From: Sideroxydans sp.
GTDB taxonomy: Bacteria; Pseudomonadota; Gammaproteobacteria; Burkholderiales; Gallionellaceae
Reading direction: 5' to 3'
Assembly: GCA_024636935.1 (NCBI GenBank)
Contig: JAGXGC010000011.1
Location: 24,511 to 88,510, forward strand
Length of the DNA stretch: 64,000 bases
A program made the position numbers and the translations under genes. This document shows positions 1 to 11,300 of the stretch, piece after piece. The number at the start of each line of letters is the position of its first letter. Within the stretch, counting starts at the first letter, position 1. Below the pieces are notes generated by a model. The model saw only the letters and a list, made by a program, of their open reading frames with translations. It was not told where the DNA came from and did no database searches.

Positions 1-2572
<2,572 letters not shown>

Positions 2573-2582
2573 GCCACTCCGG

Positions 2583-3947
2583 CTATTTGGCGCCGATGCC
2601 AAAAGGCAGATGCGTCGCTCTTGGCAGTTTTCCTTCTGTATCCAATCGTTTAAGCATATCGTGATACAACCGCACCGTCTCAACGTGTACCACTGCTTCG
2701 CCGCCGCGTGCCTGACCATACTTGGTGTGCTCGTAATATTCGGAGCGGGAGAGTAGCGGCATCACACGTTTCACGTCAGCCCATACATCAGGATTGAGAC
2801 CGCGTTGGCGGGTGAGTATGCGAGCATCTTCCAGATGTCCCATGCCCTGATTGTAGGCGGCCAGAGCCATCCATAGCCTGTTCTGCTCGGAGATGCGCAG
2901 CGGTAGTTGTTCCTTGAGCAGCTGCAGATAGCGTGAGCCGGCCATGATGCTTTCGCGAGGATCGAGTCGGTTCTTCAGTCCCATGCGGTCGGCGGTGACC
3001 TCGGTGATCATCATCATGCCGCGTACATTGGTGTAGGAGGTCGCATTTGGATCCCAACGGGACTCTCTGTAGGCGAGCGCAGCAATCAATCGCCAGTCGA
3101 TACCTGAGAGGTCGGCGGCATCCTGGAACCACTGTCGGTAATGTGGCAGCACAGAGCGCGTGTCGTTGATGAAGGCAGTGACATCGATGCTCCCAAGTCT
3201 GTCGTTGTGACCGTAGTGGCGATCTATCGCGAAGCTCAAGGCGCGGTTCTTGCGGCTTTCGCCTAGAAAACGGTTCACCTCTTCCAGCAAGGCTTCGTCA
3301 CCTTCGGCGCTGATGGCCCAGCTCATGTCAGAGTCGAGGTTCAGGCTCAGGCCGCGATCAACCTCGGGATGGAAATTACGCATGGTGGTGATCTGCTCTT
3401 CATTAGCCACCGTGCAGCTAATCTGCTCTTCCGCCAATTCTTTCAGCAACTGGATAGGGGAGCTCTCCTTGCGCGACTCCCAGACCAATTCTTCATGTTC
3501 TTCACGCAGTTTGCGCAAAGCGGCTTCTTGCGCAGATTCACGCGCGACTACCAGTTCTCGCGCGGTGAGTTCTTCCAGTTTGCGGGGGGACTTGCCATTG
3601 CAGACCACGCGTTCATCCAGCTTGTGGTAACCGTCGCTGTAACGCAGTGAAGGATTGGAATGGGAACGAAAGCCAGCGACCAGATGGGCTTTGCCCGCCA
3701 GCACAGTGGCAACAGCTTCATCGGATGTTTGCTTGATCAATCGCACGCGCACATTGAGATGCTTGGCGAACAGGGTGACTAGATCGGATTCGAACGCAGA
3801 ATCGGTGACCATGCTGGCATCTGGCACCACTGCGACAAGCTCTCCATGACGCCAGTCCGGCAGAGGCGTTGTTTCGGTTGCCTTGATCACCAGCCAAGCG
3901 AATAGGCCGATCAGGACGACCACCCGCAGAGGAAAGAGACTACGCAT
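2583..3947 (-). CDS. mltF: Membrane-bound lytic murein transglycosylase F-type protein
   Basis: The 454-residue protein begins with a membrane anchor or signal sequence (residues about 5-22). A periplasmic solute-binding-protein-like (SBP_bac_3) module occupies about residues 30-255, and a C-terminal SLT lysozyme-like domain about residues 275-430. The SLT signature is visible: AALAYRESRWDP contains the catalytic Glu, followed by VRGMMMITEVTADRMG and LAAYNQGMGHLEDA. This two-domain order defines MltF, which cleaves peptidoglycan to 1,6-anhydro products. The gene converges with the channel gene across a 10 bp gap. The start is the ATG complementary to 3945-3947. Confidence 0.93.
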   Translation of the reverse strand: MRSLFPLRVVVLIGLFAWLVIKATETTPLPDWRHGELVAVVPDASMVTDSAFESDLVTLFAKHLNVRVRLIKQTSDEAVATVLAGKAHLVAGFRSHSNPSLRYSDGYHKLDERVVCNGKSPRKLEELTARELVVARESAQEAALRKLREEHEELVWESRKESSPIQLLKELAEEQISCTVANEEQITTMRNFHPEVDRGLSLNLDSDMSWAISAEGDEALLEEVNRFLGESRKNRALSFAIDRHYGHNDRLGSIDVTAFINDTRSVLPHYRQWFQDAADLSGIDWRLIAALAYRESRWDPNATSYTNVRGMMMITEVTADRMGLKNRLDPRESIMAGSRYLQLLKEQLPLRISEQNRLWMALAAYNQGMGHLEDARILTRQRGLNPDVWADVKRVMPLLSRSEYYEHTKYGQARGGEAVVHVETVRLYHDMLKRLDTEGKLPRATHLPFGIGAK

Positions 3948-4070
3948 TATCGATTGCGACGCGATTCAGGATGGAGTGAGTAACATTCTGCCCGAAAAAG
4001 GAGGTTGCTGGTAAAATGCGCGCCCTTCAGCGTGCGTCTGGTTTCCATATGCACGTTCGAACAGAGTCTC

Positions 4071-4158
4071 GGAGAGGTGGCAGAGTGGTCGAATGTACCT
4101 GACTCGAAATCAGGCATACCGCAAGGTATCGAGGGTTCGAATCCCTCCCTCTCCGCCA
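4071..4158 (+). tRNA. tRNA-Ser, anticodon CGA
   Basis: The gene folds as a class II tRNA with encoded CCA. The acceptor stem pairs GGAGAGG with CCTCTCC, then discriminator G and CCA. The anticodon stem CCTGA/TCAGG encloses the loop CTCGAAA, giving anticodon CGA. A long variable arm (ATACC GCAA GGTAT) is typical of serine tRNA, and the T arm is GAGGG TTCGAAT CCCTC. A Rho-independent terminator follows 7 bp after the CCA. The last 21 bp of the gene region are repeated 181 bp downstream. Confidence 0.97.
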
Positions 4159-4341
4159 AACACGAACCGCCCCTTGAGGGCGGTTTTTGTTTGGCTGAAA
4201 GGAAGTGTGGACGGAGCATCTTGGGTTCGACCAGCGAGCACTGCTCGCGCAGGACGCCTTCAGGCGGTCCCGAGCCTGGCGAGGGATGAGGGTTTCGCGG
4301 AGGCAACGCGAAAGCCGAACAATCCCTCCCTCTCCGCCAAA
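4140..4341. repeat. Direct repeat of the tRNA-Ser 3' end, 181 bp apart
   Basis: The 21 bases at 4140-4160 (T-arm 3' side, acceptor strand, CCA and AA) recur exactly at 4321-4341. Each copy is followed by a near-identical terminator hairpin. The DNA between them (about 4194-4320) carries no tRNA 5' half and no convincing gene. The layout resembles an attL/attR-type duplication or a decayed tandem tRNA copy. Confidence 0.85.
4165..4193 (+). terminator. Rho-independent terminator of tRNA-Ser
   Basis: An ACCGCCC stem pairs with GGGCGGT around a short TTGA-type loop and is followed by a T run. It lies directly after the tRNA. A near-identical hairpin occurs again at 4347-4374. Confidence 0.85.
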
Positions 4342-4346
4342 TGCAA

Positions 4347-4374
4347 AACCGCCCCATGAGGGCGGTTTTTATTT
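4347..4374 (+). terminator. Second copy of the tRNA-type terminator
   Basis: An ACCGCCCC-ATGA-GGGCGGT hairpin followed by TTTTTATTT. It differs by one loop base from the terminator directly after the tRNA and sits behind the duplicated tRNA 3' end. Confidence 0.8.
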
Positions 4375-4460
4375 AAACAATGATAATGGTTTGCAATCAA
4401 TTTTGGAATTGACCATGAGCGCGCGGCGGATTACTGTGGTTAAAGGAGGAATCAATAGTC

Positions 4461-4712
4461 ATGAACTTAGAATCCAAAAATAGTAGCGTCGGTATAGAGC
4501 GTCGCAAATACCCGCATATTCGTGAGATATTCGATGATGCCTATCGCATTGTCTTTCCATTATTGGAATCGAGTGGGGAGATGATTGGTAGGACATCCCA
4601 CAGCATGCTGCATCAAGCATTGAGAAACGCCTTTCCAGATCTGCACAAGCAAGACCTTCCCATCCTTGCGGCCTCGTTGACACGGGTATTTCGTGAGCGT
4701 CGCAAGCCCTAA
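4461..4712 (+). CDS. Small hypothetical protein (83 aa)
   Basis: The ORF has a strong Shine-Dalgarno sequence (AAAGGAGGA, 11 bp before the ATG). The product is a soluble, basic, probably helical protein with no cysteines paired into a motif and no signal peptide. Sequences such as KYPHIREIFDDAYRI and LHQALRNAFPDLHKQDL do not match a family I recognise. It lies just behind the duplicated tRNA-Ser 3' end, so it could be cargo left at an integration site, though its base composition is not strikingly different. A hairpin (AATAAC/GTTATT, about 4717-4739) follows it. Confidence 0.55.
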   Translation: MNLESKNSSVGIERRKYPHIREIFDDAYRIVFPLLESSGEMIGRTSHSMLHQALRNAFPDLHKQDLPILAASLTRVFRERRKP

Positions 4713-4811
4713 GGCCAATAACAACGGCTAGTCGTTATTGATAACTGGATTTCTTTCCGGTCCGGGGTGGGGGCGGTGTAAAATCAACGCCTGAATTGAC
4801 TGCCGCCGAAC

Positions 4812-7800
4812 ATGCCTCAACCTGCTTTCGTCCATCTTCGTCTACATAGCGAATATTCCATCGCTGATGGCATCGTGCGCATCGGCGAAGCGGTGGCGGC
4901 GGCACAGGCGGATGCGCAACCTGCGCTGGCACTGACCGACCTTTCCAACGTCTTCGGGCTGGTGAAGTTCTACAAGAAGACGCGCGGTTCGGGCATCAAA
5001 CCCGTGGCCGGTTGTGACGTGTTCGTCAGCAACGATGCCGCGCGCGACCAACCCCATCGTCTATTGCTGCTGTGCCAATCCAATGCCGGTTATCTGCGCC
5101 TGTGTGATCTGCTGACGCGCGCCTTTCTGGGCAATCAATTCCGCGGCCGTCCCGAGATACGCAAGGAATGGCTGAGCGAAGGCACAGAAGGCTTGATCGC
5201 CTTGTCGGGCTTTCACATGGGCGAAGTGGGGCTGGGGATGCAGAATGGCAATCCCAATGCCGCCAAGCAAGCCGCACTCGACTATGCCGCGCTGTTCCCC
5301 GAGCGTTTCTATCTGGAAGTGCAGCGCTGTGGATTCACGCGCGAGGAAGAGTTCATTCGCGACACGGTGAAACTGGCGAACGAACTGAACTTGCCAGTGG
5401 TGGCCACGCATCCTATTCAGTTCCTTTCCATTGATGATTACAAGGCGCATGAGGCGCGCGTGTGTATCGCGGAAGGCTATGTGCTGAACGACAAGCGCCG
5501 TGTGAAGCAATTCACCGCCCAGCAGCATTTCAAGACGCAGGCCGAGATGGCCGAACTGTTCGCCGATCTGCCGCAGGCTTTGCAGAACAGCGTGGAGATC
5601 GCCAAACGTTGCAATCTCACACTGAAGCTCGGCACCAACTACTTGCCAGACTTCCCCACCCCCAACGGAGAATCGCTGGACCAGTTCCTGCGCGACGAAG
5701 CTTTGCGCGGTTTAGAGCGGCGCATGGTGCAGCTCTATGCGGATGAGACGGTGCGCGCAGAGAAGATGCCGGAATATGTAGCGCGTCTTGATTTCGAGAC
5801 CGAGACCATCATCAAGATGGGATTCCCCGGCTACTTCCTGATCGTGTCTGACTTTATCCGCTGGGCGAAATCGTATCCCCACGAGCGCTTCCCTAACGGC
5901 GTGCCGGTGGGGCCGGGCCGTGGTTCCGGTGCCGGTTCGCTGGTGGCGTATTCACTGGGCATCACCGATCTCGACCCCTTGCGTTACGACTTGCTGTTCG
6001 AGCGCTTCCTGAACCCAGAGCGCGTCTCCATGCCCGACTTCGACGTGGACTTCTGTCAGGACGGGCGCGAACTGGTGATCCAATATGTGCGCCAGCATTA
6101 CGGCGAGGCCTGCGTGTCGCAGATCGCCACTTTCGGCACCATGGCATCCAAGGGCGTGATCCGCGACGTGGGTCGCGTGCTGGATTTCCCGTATATGTTG
6201 TGTGACCGCTTGTCCAAACTTGTGCCGCTGGAAGGTGTGAAGCCGGTCTCGTTGAGCAAAGCACGCGAGATGGAACCGGAGTTCAACGCCATCATCGCCA
6301 GCGAAGAAGGCGTGGACGAGTTGATGGAGCTAGGCGAGCGACTGGAGGATCTGACGCGTAACGTCGGTATGCACGCCGGTGGTGTGTTGATCGCACCGGG
6401 CAAGCTCACTGATTTCTGTCCGCTGTATTGCGCAGAAGGCAGCGAGAGCACGGTCAGCCAATTCGATAAAGACGACGTGGAAGCGGTCGGTCTGGTGAAG
6501 TTCGACTTCTTGGGTCTGCGCACGCTGACCATCATCGACTGGGCAGTGCGCTACATCAAAGTATCCGGCATCGAGGGCACGCAAGACTTCAACATCGACA
6601 CCATCCCGCTCGACGACAAGCCCACCTACGACAAGATATTCCGTAACGCGAACACCACTGCGGTGTTCCAGTTTGAATCGCGCGGCATGAAGGACACGCT
6701 GGTGAAAGCCCAGCCCGACTGCATCGACGACCTGATCGCGCTGAACGCTTTGTATCGTCCCGGTCCGATGGACTTCATCCCGGACTACATCAACCGTAAA
6801 CATGGCCGCGAGCAAGTGATCATCCCGCACCCCTGCCTGGAAAAAGTGGTCGGCGCGACGTACGGCATCATGGTGTATCAGGAGCAGGTGATGCAGGCGG
6901 CGCAGGTAGTGGCTGGTTACACGCTGGGCGGCGCCGACATGTTGCGCCGTGCGATGGGTAAGAAGAAAGCCGAGGAGATGGCCGAGCAGCGCAGCATTTT
7001 TGTGGCGGGTGCGGCGAACAACAACATCGACGAGAAGAAGGCGAACGAGATCTTCGACACCATGGAGAAGTTCGCGGGCTACGGCTTCAATAAGTCGCAC
7101 GCCGCTGCTTACTCTGTGGTCGCTTATCAAACCGCTTACCTGAAATGTCATTACCCGGCCGCGTTCATGGCGGCCACGCTGTCCTCGGAAATGGATAACA
7201 CCGACAAGGTGAGTTTCTTCTATCAGGACTCGGCGGTGCAGGGCATCACCATCCTGCCGCCGGACATCAATAGTTCGCTGTATCGCTTCACGCCGACCGA
7301 CGAGAAGATAATGGCCTATGGACTGGGCGCAGTGAAAGGTACGGGCGAAGCAGCGGTTGAAAACATCGTGGCAGCGCGCAAAGAAGGCGGGCCGTTCACC
7401 GACCTGTTCGACTTCTGCCGTCGCGTGGACAAGCGCGTGGTCAATCGCCGCGCCATCGAAGCGCTGATCAAGGCGGGTGCGTTCGACAGCATCAACGACC
7501 ATCGTTATCAATTGTTGGCTTCGCTCGATTCAGCGCTGGGTAGTGCCGAGCAGCATGCGCGCGCGGCCAATCAGGTCAGCCTGTTCGGCGATGATCCGGC
7601 CGAAGACATGACATTGCCGATGGCAGAAGTTGAACGCTGGAAACTGCGTGAGCAGTTGCAGCAGGAAAAGACCGCACTCGGCTTCTATTTGTCTGGCCAT
7701 CCGTATCAAGAGTTCGAGCAGGAACTATCCAACTTCGTCAGCATGCGCTTGGAGAAAGTCACACCGGAGATATTGCCTGCTGCCAACGGCAGGTCACGGC

Positions 7801-8309
7801 GACAGGAAAAAGAACTGGTGCTGTCCGGCATCGTCAGCGGCATCCGCATCCTGCAAACGCGACGCGGACGTATGGCGGTACTCACGCTGGATGACGGCAG
7901 CGCGCAGATCGAGATGACCGTGTTCAATGACCTGTTCGAACCCAACCGCAACTGGTTGCGTGATGACCAGTTGGTGGTGGCGCGTGGCCGCGCCAGCATG
8001 GACGAATATTCCGGCGGGATGCGCATCAGTGCCGATGCACTGTTCGACTTCGCCTCGGCACGCGGGGTATTCGCCAAGCGCTTGGATATCGACTGCAGCA
8101 TGGATGACAAGGTATGCACCAAGCGTTTAGCTGAGATGCTCAAACCTTATTGCGGTGGCGAATGTGCCGTGCAGCTCAACTATCGCAACCTGATCGGCGC
8201 GGCACCACTGCGCCTGGGTGACGAATGGAAGGTCACTTTGCCGGAAGAGCTGCTGACCACTCTGTCCGAAGAGATAGGGCACGACAAAGTACGCGTGGTC
8301 TACTCATAG
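4812..8309 (+). CDS. dnaE: DNA polymerase III alpha subunit
   Basis: The 1165-residue product has the length and order of DnaE1. An N-terminal PHP domain begins FVHLRLHSEYSIADG. The Pol III palm contains the catalytic acidic motif PDFDVDFCQDGR (near residue 415) and VKFDFLGLRTL (near 565). The fingers region includes YRPGPMDFIPDYI and GYGFNKSHAAAYS. Helix-hairpin-helix, OB-fold (SGIVSGIRILQTRRGRMAVL, near 1000) and C-terminal tau-binding regions follow. It is the replicative polymerase subunit in the cytoplasm. A possible hairpin (ATCTGCC/GGCAGAT, 8313-8335) follows the stop. Confidence 0.98.
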   Translation: MPQPAFVHLRLHSEYSIADGIVRIGEAVAAAQADAQPALALTDLSNVFGLVKFYKKTRGSGIKPVAGCDVFVSNDAARDQPHRLLLLCQSNAGYLRLCDLLTRAFLGNQFRGRPEIRKEWLSEGTEGLIALSGFHMGEVGLGMQNGNPNAAKQAALDYAALFPERFYLEVQRCGFTREEEFIRDTVKLANELNLPVVATHPIQFLSIDDYKAHEARVCIAEGYVLNDKRRVKQFTAQQHFKTQAEMAELFADLPQALQNSVEIAKRCNLTLKLGTNYLPDFPTPNGESLDQFLRDEALRGLERRMVQLYADETVRAEKMPEYVARLDFETETIIKMGFPGYFLIVSDFIRWAKSYPHERFPNGVPVGPGRGSGAGSLVAYSLGITDLDPLRYDLLFERFLNPERVSMPDFDVDFCQDGRELVIQYVRQHYGEACVSQIATFGTMASKGVIRDVGRVLDFPYMLCDRLSKLVPLEGVKPVSLSKAREMEPEFNAIIASEEGVDELMELGERLEDLTRNVGMHAGGVLIAPGKLTDFCPLYCAEGSESTVSQFDKDDVEAVGLVKFDFLGLRTLTIIDWAVRYIKVSGIEGTQDFNIDTIPLDDKPTYDKIFRNANTTAVFQFESRGMKDTLVKAQPDCIDDLIALNALYRPGPMDFIPDYINRKHGREQVIIPHPCLEKVVGATYGIMVYQEQVMQAAQVVAGYTLGGADMLRRAMGKKKAEEMAEQRSIFVAGAANNNIDEKKANEIFDTMEKFAGYGFNKSHAAAYSVVAYQTAYLKCHYPAAFMAATLSSEMDNTDKVSFFYQDSAVQGITILPPDINSSLYRFTPTDEKIMAYGLGAVKGTGEAAVENIVAARKEGGPFTDLFDFCRRVDKRVVNRRAIEALIKAGAFDSINDHRYQLLASLDSALGSAEQHARAANQVSLFGDDPAEDMTLPMAEVERWKLREQLQQEKTALGFYLSGHPYQEFEQELSNFVSMRLEKVTPEILPAANGRSRRQEKELVLSGIVSGIRILQTRRGRMAVLTLDDGSAQIEMTVFNDLFEPNRNWLRDDQLVVARGRASMDEYSGGMRISADALFDFASARGVFAKRLDIDCSMDDKVCTKRLAEMLKPYCGGECAVQLNYRNLIGAAPLRLGDEWKVTLPEELLTTLSEEIGHDKVRVVYS

Positions 8310-8398
8310 CGGATCTGCCGGAGCGGATGGCAGATGTCCCTATGCAAGTTGTGGTAATTTGACCGGCGGGGGCTGCAAATAAGTCATGAGGGTGGGGT

Positions 8399-11300
8399 AT
8401 GTCGGGAGAGATTCAAAATAACATGTGCTTGATCGATATCGCCACGCGCGATGTCACAACTTGCCTCCTCCAGCCGAGTCTGGCTGAAGTAGCCGGACTG
8501 ATGGCGCAGCGCCGCTTCTCATCCATCGTCGTGACCGACGATACTCGTCATCCCGTAGGCATCATCACCGAGCGCAACATCCTGCGCGCCATGCATGACG
8601 GTATCGTTGGAACGAGCGCATTGCAAAAGGTCATGTCGGCACCCGTCGTCGTTATGCCTAGCGACACCCTTGTTCTGGAGGGCTACCGTACTTGCCAACG
8701 CGAAGGTATACGTCATCTTGTGCTGGTGGATGAGGCAGGCGTGGTCTCCGGTGTCGTCAGCGATACGGATTTCCGTCTGCATCTCGATCTGACCGTATTG
8801 GCCGGCCGCCGCCGTATCTCCTCCATCGCACAACGCACCGGCCTCGCCATGCCAGCCGAGACGCCGCTCAAGCAGGCACTCGACCTGATGCATGCGCAAC
8901 ACAAGAGTTGCGTCATCGTGGTCGCAGAAGACAAGCCGCTCGGTATCGTGACAGAGCGCGATGTGGTGCGACTCTATTCCTCTAAGACGGACTGGATGGA
9001 TGCCACGCTGGGCGATGTGATGATCTCCCCCGTGTTGAGCATAGCGGTCGATGCCACCACCAGCGAAGCCGCAGAGAAGATGCTGATGCACAAGGTGCGC
9101 CATCTGGTGGTAGTCGATACGGACGACAGCATGACAGGCCTGGTGAGTGAACACGACCTGACGCAACTGATGGCGAAAGGTTTGAGCGATCAGCGTGCCG
9201 GCATCGAAGAATCCTTCTTACATGGCTTGCTCGACACCATCCCTGATCTGATCTGGCTGAAGGACGTAGAAGGTCACTACCTAGCTTGCAATCATCGCTT
9301 CGAGCGATTCTTCGGTGCCAAGGAACAGGACATCCTCGGTAAGACCGACTATTACTTCGTGGACAAAGAGTTGGCAGACTTCTTCAGGGACTATGACCGA
9401 AAAGTGATGGAGTCGGTCAAGCCCAGTATCAATGAGGAATGGATCACCTACGCTGACGACGGACACAAGGAGTTGTTGGAGACCATTAAGATGCCGATGC
9501 ATGATCGGTCGGGGAGATTGGTCGGCGTGTTGGGTGTCGGCCGCAACATCACTGAACGCAAGAAGGCGCATCAACAACTCGAGCTGTTGGAAAGTGCAGT
9601 GAACGCATCCAGCGATGCGATGTTCCTTGTCGATGACAGCTTGCATCTGAGCTATGTGAACGAGACGGCCTGCCGCCGACTTGGCTACACGCGCGAAGAA
9701 CTGTTGAACATGTCGGTGCCAGATTTCGACAGTGACACGACGCGCGAACAAGTATTGCTAATGTTCTCGGAAACGGAATTTGGCAAAGAGAACACTATTG
9801 AGACGCGGCATCGCACGCGTGATGGCCGTTTTATCGAGGTCGAGATCGCCGCATCCAAGGTCAGGTTCGAGGACAAGGAGCTCAGTCTGTGCATCGCGCG
9901 CGACATCACTGAGCGTAAGAAGGTGCGTCAACGATTAGAGCTATTAGAGCAGGCGCTGAATACCTCTGGCGATGCCGTGTTCCTGCTCAACGAGCAAGCG
10001 GGCTTTGATTATGTGAATGAGACCGCCTGTCAGCGGCTGGGCTATTCGCATGAAGTACTGTTGGGCATGAATGTCAGTGATATCGATCCCGATATTACCA
10101 GCGAGCAAGCACAGGGCATGATGTTGGGCTCCATGATGGGTGAGCTGAGAGTATTTGAAACGCGTCACCGCGCCAGCGGCGGCACGATGATCGATGTCGA
10201 GATAGCTGCAACCCTCATCGAATTCGATGATGCGCGATATAGCCTGTGCATCGTGCGAGATATCACCGAGCGCAAGCTGGCTAAACAGAAATTGCGTGAA
10301 AGTGAGCAGCGTTTTCAGCAGAGCGAAGAACTATTACGCACTGTCATCGAAGCCATTCCGGATGTGATCCAGTTCAAGGATGGTGAGGGGCGTTGGCTGA
10401 CATCCAACTCGGCAGCGCGTACAGTCTTCGGACTAGATGAAGAGCTAGCTTGCGAGCGTAGTGACTTAGAGCTCTCTGAGTCGGTCTCGCCGGAATACAA
10501 AGCATCGCTCCTGAGATGTCACGAAACTGACCAGAAAGTCTGGCAGGAAGGGAGCCCGGCACGGGTGGAAGAAGTGATCCAAGATCAGACAGGTGATCTC
10601 CATGCCTTCGATGTGATCAAGGTGCCCCTATTCAATGATGATGGCAGCCGCAAGGGTCTGGTCATCGTGGGGCGTGAGGTGAGCGAGCTCAAGCGCGTGG
10701 AAGGAGCACTGCGCACCACGCTGGATGACTATGCGGGGCTGGTGCAGCGCATCCCGGTCGGGGTGTACAAATACCGTATGTCAGCGCACGGCAGCGGCGC
10801 ATTCGAATACGTCAGTCCACGTTGGTGTGAACTACTGGATGTGGAAGAGAAGGATGTGATGCGCGACCCGCAGGCCGCATTCTGCCGCATCCTGCCTGAC
10901 GAATTGGAAGAGTTCACCTGGCTCAACGGAGTCGCGCGTGAGCAGATGCATGCCTTCGAATGGGAAGGCCGCATCAAGCGCCGCGACGGTGAGTTACGCT
11001 GGCTGCATATCGCGTCGCAACCGACCCGGCTGGAGAACGGCGACATACTGTGGAACGGCATCCAGTACGACATCACCGACCGCCGCCGGGCGGAGGAGAC
11101 GCTGCGCATCAACGCCAGCGTGTTCGACAACAGTCAGGAAGCCATCGTCGTTACCGATGCGAACAATCTCATCATCGACGTCAACACCGCATTCACCACC
11201 ATCACCGGTTATACGCACGCAGAGGTGATCGGTAAGAATCCGAGCACATTGAGTTCCGGCAGGCAGGGCAAGGAGTTCTACGATGCCATGTGGCAGGCGT

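Noticed and set aside
4200..4320. Second tRNA gene between the duplicated 3' ends
   Set aside because: No acceptor 5' strand, D arm or anticodon arm can be folded with the second CCA end.
6330..7511. 393-codon open frame antisense to dnaE
   Set aside because: It is the mirror of a highly biased coding frame; the translation is His/Val/Arg-rich with no domain, and the sense frame is certain.
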